Source: Pseudomonas tohonis (lineage in GTDB: Bacteria; Pseudomonadota; Gammaproteobacteria; Pseudomonadales; Pseudomonadaceae). From it: 64,000 nucleotides of DNA. The stretch lies in NCBI RefSeq assembly GCF_012767755.2, contig NZ_AP023189.1:1984001-2048000 (forward strand), in the 5' to 3' direction. Shown here one piece after another: positions 49,440 to 59,012 of this stretch. The notes beneath the pieces were generated by a model. The model did no database searches. It had not been told where the DNA came from and saw only the letters and a list, made by a program, of their open reading frames with translations. The position numbers and the translations under genes were made by a program. Every line of letters starts with the position of its first letter. The first letter of the stretch is position 1.

Positions 49440-51053
49440 TCACAGGCGGAACGAGGCGACGGCGGACTTGAGTTCCACCGCCAGGCGTGACAGGTCCTGG
49501 CTGGAGGCGCGGGTCTGGCTGGCTCCCGCCGAGGTCTGGGTGGACAGGTCGCGGATGTTGACCAGGCTGCGGTCGACCTCGCGGGCCACTGCGGCCTGTT
49601 GTTCGGCAGCGCTGGCCACCTGGACGTTCTGTTCGTTGATCGAGGCGATGGTCCGGGCGATGTCGCCCAGGCTGCCATCGGCGGCCCGGGCGAGGTCCAC
49701 CGTTGTCTGGGCCAGGCGCGAACTGCCCTGCATCGTGGCGACGGTGGCGCTGGCCTCCTGCTGCAGCTGGTTCACCATCTGCTCGATTTCCTGGGTGGAT
49801 TGCTGGGTGCGCTGTGCCAGCAGGCGAACCTCATCGGCGACCACTGCGAAGCCGCGCCCCTGCTCGCCGGCACGGGCGGCCTCGATGGCGGCGTTGAGGG
49901 CCAGGAGGTTGGTCTGCTCGGCAATCGAGCGGATCACGTCGAGCACCTTGCCGACGTCCTGCATCTGCCGGGCGAGCTTCTCGACACGCTCGGCGCTGCC
50001 GGTCACATCGGTCGCCAGGGCGTTGATCGAGCGCACCGTCTCACCCACCTGCTCGCGGCCATGGCGCGTGGCGGTGTCGGCCTGGCGCGAGGCGTCCATG
50101 GTCGTGGCCGCGTTGTGGGCCACCCCATCCACCGCCGCACTCATCTGGTTGCAGGCCGTGGCCGCCTGCTCGATTTCCTGGTTCTGCCGCAGGAGGTCCC
50201 GGTTGGCGTCTTCGGTCACCGCATGCAGTTGCTCGGAGGCCGAGGCGAGCTGGGTGGAGGAGTCGGCGATGAGGCTGATGGTCTGCCGCAGGTTCTGCTG
50301 CATGCCGCGCAGGGCGCTCATGAGGGAGGTCGCCTCGTCGTGCCCTTCAACCGTAATCTCGCGGCTCAGGTCGCCCTGGGATACCTGGCTCGCCACATCG
50401 ACCGCCTGGTTCAGCGGCCGCACGATGCTGCGCGAGAGGAGGAGGGCAAGGATGACGGCCAGGCAGACGGCCCCGGCAAGGATCAAGCCGACTAGCGCAA
50501 TGGCGTGCTCGAAGGCTGAGTCGCTGGCTGCGGAGGCTTGCTTCGCTCCCTCCTCGTTGATGTCCATCAATGCTTGGAGGTCGGTGCTGAGCGCACTGCC
50601 CAATTCATTCAGCCTGGTGGTCACGATTGACTCGGCTTCTTCCCGTTCACCGGCAGCCAAGTGTTGTATCACTGCGCCGCGGATCTCCAGGTAGCCGCGC
50701 AGGTGCTCGGCATACCGATCGAAGAGCCGCTGCTCCTCAGCGCTCGAAATCAGTTTGCTGTAGGTGTCCTGGGCTTTTTGCAGGGTGGCTTCGTCCGTGG
50801 CGAGGCGGGCCTTGGTCGCTTCGTCGTATGTCACGAGGGCACGCAGCGTGGAGGCTCGAAGCTGGAGAGTCGCCTCGTCCATATGGCTGATCGCGACGAT
50901 GCTGGGCAGCCAGTTTCCATCGACCGCTTCGGAGCTGTCGTGCATCTGGTGCATCTGCATCAGGGAACCGGCGCCGACCAGCATCAGCAAGGTGACCAGA
51001 ACCGCAAAGCCGAAGTTGATCCGGGTGGATACACGTAACGAGCGAATCATCAT
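49440..51053 (-). CDS. Methyl-accepting chemotaxis protein
   Basis: 537 residues: transmembrane helix near 13-33, periplasmic four-helix-bundle domain (about 35-190), second helix near 190-210, HAMP (about 211-265) and a long cytoplasmic coiled coil. The CheA/CheW-contacting tip is the conserved [19 protein letters not shown] followed by [12 protein letters not shown]. It lacks a C-terminal CheR-tethering pentapeptide. No che genes are nearby, so it must feed a system elsewhere. GGGAG precedes the ATG at 51053. Confidence 0.94.
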   Translation of the reverse strand: MMIRSLRVSTRINFGFAVLVTLLMLVGAGSLMQMHQMHDSSEAVDGNWLPSIVAISHMDEATLQLRASTLRALVTYDEATKARLATDEATLQKAQDTYSKLISSAEEQRLFDRYAEHLRGYLEIRGAVIQHLAAGEREEAESIVTTRLNELGSALSTDLQALMDINEEGAKQASAASDSAFEHAIALVGLILAGAVCLAVILALLLSRSIVRPLNQAVDVASQVSQGDLSREITVEGHDEATSLMSALRGMQQNLRQTISLIADSSTQLASASEQLHAVTEDANRDLLRQNQEIEQAATACNQMSAAVDGVAHNAATTMDASRQADTATRHGREQVGETVRSINALATDVTGSAERVEKLARQMQDVGKVLDVIRSIAEQTNLLALNAAIEAARAGEQGRGFAVVADEVRLLAQRTQQSTQEIEQMVNQLQQEASATVATMQGSSRLAQTTVDLARAADGSLGDIARTIASINEQNVQVASAAEQQAAVAREVDRSLVNIRDLSTQTSAGASQTRASSQDLSRLAVELKSAVASFRL

Positions 51054-51452
51054 GATGATCTCCCACGTTGCACGGGCGGGTGTCGATTAGAAGTTTCAGA
51101 TCATGGGCGGATGTTTAACGAGCCTCTTGTGAAAAGTGCGTTAATTCAAGTAGGCGACAATGAGCCGTTGTCGTTACAGCGATAGCAAGTTCCTGTTTGC
51201 AGGCGATTGATGGCAAAGTGCTTTTATCTGATTTTCGCCTGTTCTTACTGTGTTTCCATTGGCGACAGGCGGTATCAGACTTTAGTGGGTAGTTACATGA
51301 TTGATAATAATTTGCAGTGGAATCCGGTTGCCGTTATTGATTGCGGGCAGCGCTCCATGACCTGTTGCCGGTCACGTCGAGCCGGGTCGCATCGGGAACC
51401 TCAACAGCGGGCGGACGCTTCAAGGCTCGCGTGTTTACGTACATGGCCAGGT
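51054..51452. other. AT-richer intergenic region between the MCP and REC-GGDEF genes
   Basis: About 400 bases, clearly richer in A and T than its surroundings, particularly 51100-51330. No promoter of recognisable class, including sigma28, is evident on the minus strand. A plus-strand frame at 51207-51548 (113 codons) has no family features and runs into the REC-GGDEF gene; I discount it. This stretch must carry the control region of the chemoreceptor gene. Confidence 0.55.
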
Positions 51453-52433
51453 TTAGCTGATGTTCGGATCAGCCGCTGGCATCAACGCTGCAAGTTCGAT
51501 GTTCCTGAAGCGACTGCAATCCCGGCCCGCTTCCTTGGCCTCATATAAGGCGGCATCCGAAAACTCGAGAAGTCTTGCGATGTTCGGTACGACTTCATTG
51601 CTTTCACTGGAATGCGGCCAACTGGGACTTTCTTCATCGAAACTGGCGACGCCGATTGAAACCGTCACGTTCCCGTGGGGGCTGTCGGGGTGGGGAATGT
51701 TCAAGTGCCTGACACCGTCCCCCAGTTGGTCGGCTATGCGGCAGGCGCCGACATGATCGGTTTCGGGCAACAGCACGGCGAACTCTTCACCGCCATAGCG
51801 GGCCACCAGGTCGGCGGGCCTGTTGATGCAGGCGCGCAGGGCATGGGCGACGGCGATCAGGCACTGGTCGCCCTGCAAGTGGCCGTTACGGTCGTTGTAG
51901 CGTTTGAAATAGTCGATATCCATCAGCAGCAATGAGAAGGGTTGCCCGTTGCGGCGGGTCCTCAGCCATTCGCGCTCGATGGTCTGATCGAGGAAGCGAC
52001 GGTTGGCCAGGCCCGTCAGGCCGTCGGTCTGCGCCAGCAGGTTGAGCCGGTCCATGGCCAGCTTCAGGTGCAGGTGCGTCTTCACCCGTGCATTGACGAT
52101 GGCGGGGCGTATGGGCTTGCCGATGAAGTCCACCGCGCCCAGGGCGAGGCCCGCTTCCTCCATGCTCGCCTCGGTGTGGCTGGTGATGAAGATGACCGGG
52201 ACGTCGCGCAGTTCCATTTCGGTCTTCATCCGTTCACAGACCTCGAAGCCGCCCATGCCGGGCATTTCGGCATCCAGCAGGACCAGGTCGGGCCTTTGCT
52301 CCTGTGCCGCCCGGAGTGCATCGGGACCGTTGGTGGCGAAGCGGACCTTGCCGAGACTGCCGATCGCCTTGCTGAGGATGCGGATCGCCGAGGTGTCGTC
52401 ATCCACGATCAGCAGGGAGGGTGTGTAGTCCAT
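51453..52433 (-). CDS. REC-GGDEF response regulator (diguanylate cyclase)
   Basis: 326 residues. Receiver with acidic residues Asp11-Asp13 and phospho-acceptor Asp54 in LVLLDAEMP; then a GGDEF domain with active-site GGEEF at residues 214-218 and an intact inhibitory I-site RPAD at 205-208, exactly five residues before it. All features predict a phosphorylation-activated, product-inhibited c-di-GMP synthase. ATG at 52433 follows AAGGAG; the longer frame to 52562 lies inside the upstream kinase gene. It begins five bases after that gene ends, so the kinase is its probable partner. Confidence 0.94.
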   Translation of the reverse strand: MDYTPSLLIVDDDTSAIRILSKAIGSLGKVRFATNGPDALRAAQEQRPDLVLLDAEMPGMGGFEVCERMKTEMELRDVPVIFITSHTEASMEEAGLALGAVDFIGKPIRPAIVNARVKTHLHLKLAMDRLNLLAQTDGLTGLANRRFLDQTIEREWLRTRRNGQPFSLLLMDIDYFKRYNDRNGHLQGDQCLIAVAHALRACINRPADLVARYGGEEFAVLLPETDHVGACRIADQLGDGVRHLNIPHPDSPHGNVTVSIGVASFDEESPSWPHSSESNEVVPNIARLLEFSDAALYEAKEAGRDCSRFRNIELAALMPAADPNIS

Positions 52434-52438
52434 GGGTG

Positions 52439-55400
52439 TCACTCCTTGGCCACGAGGCCTGCGGATTCGAGCAGGTGCAACGCCTGTTCGAAGTCCAGGT
52501 TGTCGATTGCCTGCCAGGTTTGTTCGGCCAGCGCGTGGCTGGAAACCTGGATGGCGGGGCATGCCTGGGCGAACCGCTCCAGCGCGGCCATGTCGTGGTC
52601 GCGCAGGTGGTCGACCAGCCTGGCCAGCGCCACGCCCGCCGCCATCTGGTCCGCGTCGCTCTGGGGAAGGGGCGTGGTGATCTCTTCGATGGCGCCTGCC
52701 TGGCGCTCGAGGGCGATGTAGGCCACCACCAATTGTCCGAGCAGCGCCGGCAGCGGAGGGGCGGCAGGGTCCGCCCGCAGCAGGGTCTCCGCTTCGCCCG
52801 CCAGCTGATGGAGGCGCCGGGCGCCGAGCATGCCTGCCGAGCCCCTGAGCTTGTGCAGGCGCGCCGTCAGTCCGACCGGGTCATCCTGCAGGCGCTGCCG
52901 CGTCGCTTGCTCGTCGCGGAACTCGCCGAACTCGCTGAAAAGCCGTCGCAGGGAAGAGGTGAACAGCGCCAGGTCGTGGCCCATGCGCTGGGCGACTTCG
53001 CCGGTGTCGATGCCCTCGATCGTTGGCCAGGGGCGAGGAGCCTCGCAGGCTGCCTCGACCGCGCGTATGGGCAGGGGGGCGCCCTGGGCCTGCTGGACCG
53101 CACGGCGGATGGCGCGGATCAGCACCTTGGGCTCCAGGGGTTTGCTGAGGAACTCGTCCATACCGGCCGCCGTCGCCTGGCGGCGCTCCTCCGGCAGCGC
53201 CCCGGCGGTCAGGGCGAGCACGGGCAGCCGTTGCAGGCCGAGTTCGCCGCGCAGGCGGCGGGTGGCCTCGAACCCGTCCATTTCCGGCATGTGCAGGTCC
53301 ATCAGCACCACGTCGAACGCGGTGGGGTCCGCTCGCAGGCAATCCAGCGCCTGGCGGCCGTTCATGCGGGTCTGCACCTCGGCGCCCTGTTGCTGGAGCA
53401 TGAGGCTGGCCACCTCCAGGTTGATGTCGCTGTCATCCACCAGCAGCAGCCGCACACCCTCCAGCCAGCGGGCCTGGGTAATGTCCAGCTCGGTGGCGTG
53501 GATCAGTTTCTCGCTATGGCCGCTGGGGTGCCTGAGGCTGGCGGCGGCCACGGCGTTGTAGAGGTCGGAGCCGTCCAGCGGGGTGCGGGTGTGGTGGTCC
53601 ACCCGCGCACCGTCCCCGGCGGCGGTGGCCGATGCCTGGGGCGCCGAGAACATCACGCTGCTGGGCATGCGTTCGCGCCCCAGCAACGCCTCCAGCTGCT
53701 CCAGTGCCTGCAGGACCTCGTCGCCAGCCAGGTGGTCGAGGAGCAGGACATCGGCCAGCGTCTGTTGGCGTGCGAGCCGGTCGCGGAGGTGTTCGAGCAG
53801 GTTCTCCAGGCCGAAGAGCGGGGTGGCCCGCCAGCCCAGGGAACGACACAGCTGGGTGAGCCGCTGGCGTTCGCCCTCGTCCTGGCTGACCACCAGCACG
53901 TCCAGGCTGGACGCGGCCTCCGACTGGGCCTGGTCGTCGCGGACCCGGTTGAACGGCAGGCGTACCCAGAATTCGCTGCCCGCCCCGAGGGTGCTGCGCA
54001 CACCGACCGTTCCGCCCATCTTCTCGGCCAGGCCGCGTACCACCGACAGGCCCAGCCCCGTGCCGCCGAAGCGGCGGGTGGTGGAGGTGTCGGCCTGGGT
54101 GAAGGGGGAGAACAGCCGTTCGATCACCTCGGCATCGATGCCGCAGCCGGTGTCCTGGACGCTGATGTGGAGCCAGCAGCGCTCATCGGTCTCGCGGGTG
54201 CACTCGACGTTGACCTCGATGCCGCCGGTGGCGGTGAACTTGAGGGCGTTGCCGACCAGGTTCATGAGGATCTGGTTGAGGCGCAATGCATCGCCTGTGA
54301 GTTGCTCGGGCAGCCCACGGGCATTGACCGCGAACCGCAGGCCCTTGGCTTCGGCCTGGGGCGCGAAGAGTTCGGCGAGCTCGCCGAACAGCCGGCGCGG
54401 GCGGAACGGGCTGTTCTCCAGGAGCATCTCGCCGGCCTCGATCTTGGCGATGTCGAGGATGTCGTTGATGATCCCCAGCAGGGAGCGCCCGGCGATCTGC
54501 AGCTTGCCGAGCAGGTTCTGCTGCTGCTCGTCCAGGCGCGTGCCCTGCAGCAGGTGGGCGATGCCGATGACCGCATTCATGGGGGTGCGGATCTCGTGGC
54601 TCATGTTCGCCAGGAACAGGCTCTTGGCGGCGTTGGCGCTTTCGGCCGAGGCTTTGGCGGCGTGGAGTTCGGCGCTGCTGCGCAGGCGTTCGGTGATGTC
54701 CTGGGCGATGCCCAGGTGGCCGATGAGCGCACCGGTCTCCGTGCGGATGGAGGTGATGACCATGGACACCTGGATCTGCGAGCCGTCCTTGCGGATATAG
54801 GTCCACTGGCGCGTTTCCGCCCCTTGCTCGTCGGGCTTGCAGCGGAACACCTCCATCCCCTCGATGGGGCGGCCGTATTCGCGGCTGAGCTCGGCCGCGC
54901 GTGCCTGGACTTCCTCTGGCAGGTGGAAGTCCAGAGGGGTGCGGAGGCCGATCATCTCGGCGGCGGTATAGCCCAGCAGCAGTTCCGCGCCCCGGTTGAA
55001 GACGACGATCTCGCCCTGCATGTCCACGGCGATGATGGACACCTCGGACGAGGCGTCGAGCACCGCCTGCAGCAGGCCTGCGACCCGGGAGAGCTCGGCG
55101 GTGCGTTCGCTGACCTGTTGCTCGAGGTTGGCGTTGAACTGGCGCAGGTAGTTCTCCGCGCGCTTGCGGTCGCTGATGTCGTGCATCAGCTTCGCCGCGC
55201 CGAGGATGCTGTTGTCGGCTTCGCGGATCAGGCTGCAGGTGATGGTCACATCGATCAGGCGACCATCCTTGTGCAGCCGCTGGGTCTCCAGCGTCGGGCC
55301 GCGTTCCCCGCGTGCCACCCGTTCGAGCAGCGCTTCATCCTCGGCCAGGCGTTCCTGCGGGACTAGCAGGGGGGCCAGGGGGCGGCCGAGGATCTCCGCC

Positions 55401-56545
55401 TCGGTGTAGCCGAACATCTGCTCGGCGGCACGGTTCCAGGTGATGATCCGGCCATCCAGCGCCTCGCCGATGATCGCGTCGCTGGAGTTCTCGACGATGG
55501 TCGCCAGCCGCGCCTGGCCGGCAATCACCTGGTGCTGGCGCTGGCGTGAAAGCAGCAGGGTGCCGACCATGCCGGTGAGCAGGAGGCTGGCCAGCAGCCC
55601 GATCACGAACACCCTGGCGGGGTGCGCGGGGTCCAGGGATTCGACGAACGCCGCGTGGGCGCTGACTTCGAACAGCCAGATGCGCCCGTAGACCTCGCGT
55701 TCGAAGCTGTAGGTCTGGACCAGCTCGCCATCCGGGCTTTCGTGATGGGTCTCGAAGATGAGCTTGCGTTGCGGGGCGTCGGTCTTGTCGTAGATCGCCA
55801 GGTGGAGGCTGTCCACGGGCAGGTCGAGGTCGGTCATCACCTCGCTCATCGCCAGGGGGGCGTAGCTCCAGCCCAGGGTTTCCTCATGGCGCGAGGGCAG
55901 GTCGGCGGGGGTGTCCGGGGTGCTGTAGACGGGCAGCAGGAACAGGAAGGAGCGATAGGCCTCCTTGGATTCGTTGATGAAGGTGATGGGCGCGGTGAGC
56001 GTGGCCTTGCCGCTGAGCATCGAGCGTTGCGCGGCGAGCCGGCGCAGGGGCTCGGAGGCGATGTCCAGGCCGATGGCGTCGATGTTGATTTCAGGCGGAT
56101 CGATGTACTGGATCACGTAGCGCTCGCCCTGGAAGGGGGCGAACTGGTGCAGGGCGAAGTTCGGCTGGCCATCGGCCCTGACCCTGCGCAGGAAGTCCGC
56201 CTCCTCGTTGACCTTGACCCGGCGGATGAAACCGAAACCGCGGGCCCCGGGGAACTCTTCCTGGAGATTGCGGGCCCGGCTGTAGCGGGTGAACAGGTCG
56301 AGGGTGACGTTGTCGATGCCCAGCATGTGGATGGCGCCGCGCCAGCCCCTGAGGCGGAACTCGTAGATGCGCAGGCGCGACATGAGGTCGCCCTCCACCT
56401 CGCGGCTTTCATCCTTCAGAGCCTGCTGCACGTGGTTGTCGATGGAGCGGACCTGCTGGAAGCTGACCAGCGCGCTGAGCAGCAGGCCAGAGAGCAGTAC
56501 CGCTGCCATCCAGATGGCGATGTGAGTCCATGACTTTGCCTTCAT
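52439..56545 (-). CDS. CHASE-PAS-PAS hybrid histidine kinase with receiver and Hpt domain
   Basis: 1368 residues. Helix near 5-26, periplasmic CHASE domain (about 70-300) with ARGFGFIRRV, second helix near 315-340, two PAS domains (about 355-475 and 500-635), HisKA with MSHEIRTPMNAVIG, HATPase with NLVGNALKFT and GTGLGLSVVRGLAEK, a degenerate receiver-like stretch lacking the acidic pair, a full receiver with DVVLMDLHMPEMDGFEA, and a C-terminal Hpt domain with His in ARLHKLRGSAGMLGA. This is a complete phosphorelay in one chain. ATG at 56545 is chosen; a GTG at 56560 is also in frame. Confidence 0.9.
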   Translation of the reverse strand: MKAKSWTHIAIWMAAVLLSGLLLSALVSFQQVRSIDNHVQQALKDESREVEGDLMSRLRIYEFRLRGWRGAIHMLGIDNVTLDLFTRYSRARNLQEEFPGARGFGFIRRVKVNEEADFLRRVRADGQPNFALHQFAPFQGERYVIQYIDPPEINIDAIGLDIASEPLRRLAAQRSMLSGKATLTAPITFINESKEAYRSFLFLLPVYSTPDTPADLPSRHEETLGWSYAPLAMSEVMTDLDLPVDSLHLAIYDKTDAPQRKLIFETHHESPDGELVQTYSFEREVYGRIWLFEVSAHAAFVESLDPAHPARVFVIGLLASLLLTGMVGTLLLSRQRQHQVIAGQARLATIVENSSDAIIGEALDGRIITWNRAAEQMFGYTEAEILGRPLAPLLVPQERLAEDEALLERVARGERGPTLETQRLHKDGRLIDVTITCSLIREADNSILGAAKLMHDISDRKRAENYLRQFNANLEQQVSERTAELSRVAGLLQAVLDASSEVSIIAVDMQGEIVVFNRGAELLLGYTAAEMIGLRTPLDFHLPEEVQARAAELSREYGRPIEGMEVFRCKPDEQGAETRQWTYIRKDGSQIQVSMVITSIRTETGALIGHLGIAQDITERLRSSAELHAAKASAESANAAKSLFLANMSHEIRTPMNAVIGIAHLLQGTRLDEQQQNLLGKLQIAGRSLLGIINDILDIAKIEAGEMLLENSPFRPRRLFGELAELFAPQAEAKGLRFAVNARGLPEQLTGDALRLNQILMNLVGNALKFTATGGIEVNVECTRETDERCWLHISVQDTGCGIDAEVIERLFSPFTQADTSTTRRFGGTGLGLSVVRGLAEKMGGTVGVRSTLGAGSEFWVRLPFNRVRDDQAQSEAASSLDVLVVSQDEGERQRLTQLCRSLGWRATPLFGLENLLEHLRDRLARQQTLADVLLLDHLAGDEVLQALEQLEALLGRERMPSSVMFSAPQASATAAGDGARVDHHTRTPLDGSDLYNAVAAASLRHPSGHSEKLIHATELDITQARWLEGVRLLLVDDSDINLEVASLMLQQQGAEVQTRMNGRQALDCLRADPTAFDVVLMDLHMPEMDGFEATRRLRGELGLQRLPVLALTAGALPEERRQATAAGMDEFLSKPLEPKVLIRAIRRAVQQAQGAPLPIRAVEAACEAPRPWPTIEGIDTGEVAQRMGHDLALFTSSLRRLFSEFGEFRDEQATRQRLQDDPVGLTARLHKLRGSAGMLGARRLHQLAGEAETLLRADPAAPPLPALLGQLVVAYIALERQAGAIEEITTPLPQSDADQMAAGVALARLVDHLRDHDMAALERFAQACPAIQVSSHALAEQTWQAIDNLDFEQALHLLESAGLVAKE

Positions 56546-56873
56546 CCACTCGAGTCTCACGCCGGTTGGAGGCCGAGGCGGCCTTGGCGGCGCGCATCGA
56601 GCCCTGACTTTCCTGTCTTTTTCCTCAAGGGCGCCAGCGTACTTATGTCTAGTATCACGGTGACATCATTCGCTCTATGGAGAGGACGCCGACTCGCTGT
56701 TGCCTCCTCACTATAGATGGCCCTTTGCCTGGCTTCCCGGCGAATGACGTCGCCTGCGGCCGGCCCTCCGTCGACCCGGGTGCGGTCGGGCGAGGTGCCC
56801 GGGCCCGCTTCAGACTCCATTCAGATTGGCTGCGGATACTCGCCCCCATCGAAACGCACGTTGGGGGCCAGAC
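56546..56873. other. Divergent control region
   Basis: About 330 bases between the hybrid kinase (minus) and the seven-gene operon (plus). No gene is seen. TATAGA at 56712-56717 on the plus strand is a possible -10 without a good -35; on the minus strand TACTAG near 56655 is equally weak. The start of the plus-strand operon has only a G-rich stretch as ribosome-binding site. Confidence 0.45.
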
Positions 56874-57548
56874 ATGATCCAGTCGCAATGGGAATCGTTG
56901 TTCCCGCTTCACTTCGGCAGCCTGGGGGAGCGCCATGCCTTCCTGGACCTGAACCTGCAGGGAGACCCGGGGCGCGCGGAGCTGGAGCTGTTCGTCCAGC
57001 GGGGCTTCAAGCAGGCGCATGGTGCGGATATCCAGCACTTCCTGCCGGAGATGATCGGCCTCTACGACGGCCGGGGCACCCTCGACGCTGCCGTGGGCAT
57101 CCGCCTGGCCAGCACCGGGCAACTGTTCCTCGAGCAGTACCTGGATGAGCCGATGGAGGCTGCGCTGGCGCCGCGGGTGGGGGAGGTGTCCCGGGCGGCC
57201 CTGGTCGAGGTCGGCAATCTCGCGTCGCTGTCGGCCGGTGGCGCACGGCTGCTGATCATCGCCGTGACCTGGCTCCTGGCGGCAAGAGGCCTGCGCTGGG
57301 TGGCGTTCACCGGCACCTCCACCCTGGTCAACAGCTTCCACCGCCTCGGGCTCGAGCCCATGGTGCTGGGCCGCGCCGATGCCGAGCGCCTGGACGACCC
57401 GGGCAGCAACTGGGGCACCTACTACGAGCAGCGCCCGCAGGTGTTCGCCGGGGACATCCAGCACGGCCATTCCGAGCTGGAGCGTCGGGGCATCTTCCAG
57501 CGCCTGGGTTTCCCGCTGCTGCAGGGGGAGAACGGTAATGCGGCCTGA
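56874..57548 (+). CDS. Thermostable-hemolysin-family protein (T_hemolysin)
   Basis: 224 residues. Segments LFLEQYLDEPME, ALVEVGNLASLSAGGARLL, WVAFTGTSTLVNSFHRLGLEP and WGTYYEQRPQVFAGDI match my memory of the family named after the Vibrio delta-VPH thermostable hemolysin. There is no signal peptide or membrane helix, so the haemolysin name is doubtful for this protein; I recall the family as distantly related to GNAT acyltransferases. First of the operon and overlapping the ligase-like gene by 11 bases. ATG at 56874 is preferred over the in-frame ATG at 56826. Confidence 0.83.
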   Translation: MIQSQWESLFPLHFGSLGERHAFLDLNLQGDPGRAELELFVQRGFKQAHGADIQHFLPEMIGLYDGRGTLDAAVGIRLASTGQLFLEQYLDEPMEAALAPRVGEVSRAALVEVGNLASLSAGGARLLIIAVTWLLAARGLRWVAFTGTSTLVNSFHRLGLEPMVLGRADAERLDDPGSNWGTYYEQRPQVFAGDIQHGHSELERRGIFQRLGFPLLQGENGNAA

Positions 57549-59004
57549 TACCCGCTGGTTCCGCCAGCTCCTGGAACAGCATGCCGGGCGCGAGCCGCAG
57601 CGTTGCGCGATACGGGGCATCGAACACCGCTACACCTATGCGCAACTGCTCGATGAGCTGGCCTTGCGAGAGTCGCGGCTGCGCGCGCAGCCGGAGGGGC
57701 CCATCGCGCTGCTCCTGGACAATGGCCCCGACGCCCTGCTGTGGGACCTGGCCGCGTTGCTCAGCGAGCGCCCCTGCATCGTGCTGCCGCCGTTCTTCAG
57801 TGCTTCCCAGCGGGCGCATTGCCTGCAATTGAGCCAGGCACCGCTGGTGCTCGCTGGCGAGGCGCTGACCGACGAGCTGCATGCGCTGGGCTACCTGTTC
57901 AGCGAGGGATTCTGGAAGCGCCCGGTCAGCGCGCCGGCGATGCTGCCGGCGGCCACCGCCAAGATCACCTACACCTCCGGCAGCACCGGCACGCCCAAGG
58001 GGGTATGCCTGTCGGCCGAGTCGCTGCTGCGTGTCGCGCGGGAGCTCGAAGCCGCCAGTCGCTCCACGGAGCCGAGCCGCTACCTGGCGGTGCTGCCGCT
58101 GGGCGTGCTGCTCGAGAACCTGGGCGTCTACGCGGCGCTGATCGCCGGCGCCGAGGTGACGCTGCTGCCCCTGGACAAGTTGGGCATGAGTGGGGCCAGC
58201 GGCGTCGACCTCAAGCGGCTGCTGAGCTGCATCCTGCTCAGTGGCGCGCAGAGCCTGATCCTCGTGCCGCAACTGCTGCTGGGCCTGGTCACGGCCATCG
58301 AGCGTGGGCTCACGCAGGTCGGTGCGTTGCGCTTCGTCGCGGTGGGCGGGGCGCGGGTCTCGGCGAGCCTGCTGGCGCGTGCCCAGGCCATCGGCTTGCC
58401 GGTGTTCGAGGGCTACGGCCTCTCCGAGTGCGCGTCCGTGGTCTGCCTCAATCGCCCGGAGGCCAACCGGCCCGGCACGGTCGGGCGTCCGCTGCCCCAT
58501 GTCGAGGTGCGCCTGGCCGAGGATGGCGAAGTGCTGGTGCGTGGCTCGACCCTGCTCGGCTACCTGGGCGAGCCGCCGCCGGAGCCCGCCTGGTGGCCGA
58601 CGGGCGACCTGGGGCACTTCGACGCCGATGGCTACCTGCACATCCTGGGCCGCAAGAAGAACCAGTTCATCACCAGCCTCGGTCGCAACGTCAACCCGGA
58701 GTGGGTCGAGGCCGAGCTGACCCAGGACGGCACCATCCTCCAGGCCTACGTCCAGGGGGAGGGGCTCGCCTACAACCTGGCGCTGCTCTGGCCGCTGTCG
58801 CCGGAGACGACCGACGCGCAGCTGGAGGCGGCCGTGCAGCGCTGCAACCGCGCGTTGCCCGACTACGCCCGGGTGCACCGCTGGGTGCGGCTGGCCGAAC
58901 CCTTCACATCCGCCAACGGCCTGCTCACCGGTAACGGCCGGCCGCGTCGCGAAGCGATCTACGTCCGTTACCAGACCCTTCTCAACCAACTCGCCAACGA
59001 ATGA
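57538..59004 (+). CDS. AMP-dependent synthetase/ligase-family protein with Lys-to-Arg change in motif A10
   Basis: 488 residues of the ANL superfamily, whose members adenylate carboxylic acids. The ATP loop TYTSGSTGTPKG is at residues 144-155, followed by EGYGLSECAS, PTGDLGHF and the hinge GRKKNQFITSLGRN. The A10 region reads LTGNGRPRR, so Arg468 stands where most members have the adenylation Lys. Activity may be altered, or the subgroup may use Arg. It is shorter than FadD-type ligases (about 560). Start ATG at 57538 overlaps the preceding gene. Probable substrate class is a fatty or other carboxylic acid; this is inference. Confidence 0.88.
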   Translation: MRPDTRWFRQLLEQHAGREPQRCAIRGIEHRYTYAQLLDELALRESRLRAQPEGPIALLLDNGPDALLWDLAALLSERPCIVLPPFFSASQRAHCLQLSQAPLVLAGEALTDELHALGYLFSEGFWKRPVSAPAMLPAATAKITYTSGSTGTPKGVCLSAESLLRVARELEAASRSTEPSRYLAVLPLGVLLENLGVYAALIAGAEVTLLPLDKLGMSGASGVDLKRLLSCILLSGAQSLILVPQLLLGLVTAIERGLTQVGALRFVAVGGARVSASLLARAQAIGLPVFEGYGLSECASVVCLNRPEANRPGTVGRPLPHVEVRLAEDGEVLVRGSTLLGYLGEPPPEPAWWPTGDLGHFDADGYLHILGRKKNQFITSLGRNVNPEWVEAELTQDGTILQAYVQGEGLAYNLALLWPLSPETTDAQLEAAVQRCNRALPDYARVHRWVRLAEPFTSANGLLTGNGRPRREAIYVRYQTLLNQLANE

Positions 59005-59012
59005 GGCCCACC

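Noticed and set aside
51207..51548. Small plus-strand gene in the AT-rich gap
   Set aside because: No ribosome-binding site or family resemblance, and it runs into the REC-GGDEF gene on the other strand.
52421..55366. Plus-strand open frame of 981 codons
   Set aside because: Lies opposite the hybrid kinase gene, whose domains are unmistakable; the frame is a codon-bias shadow.
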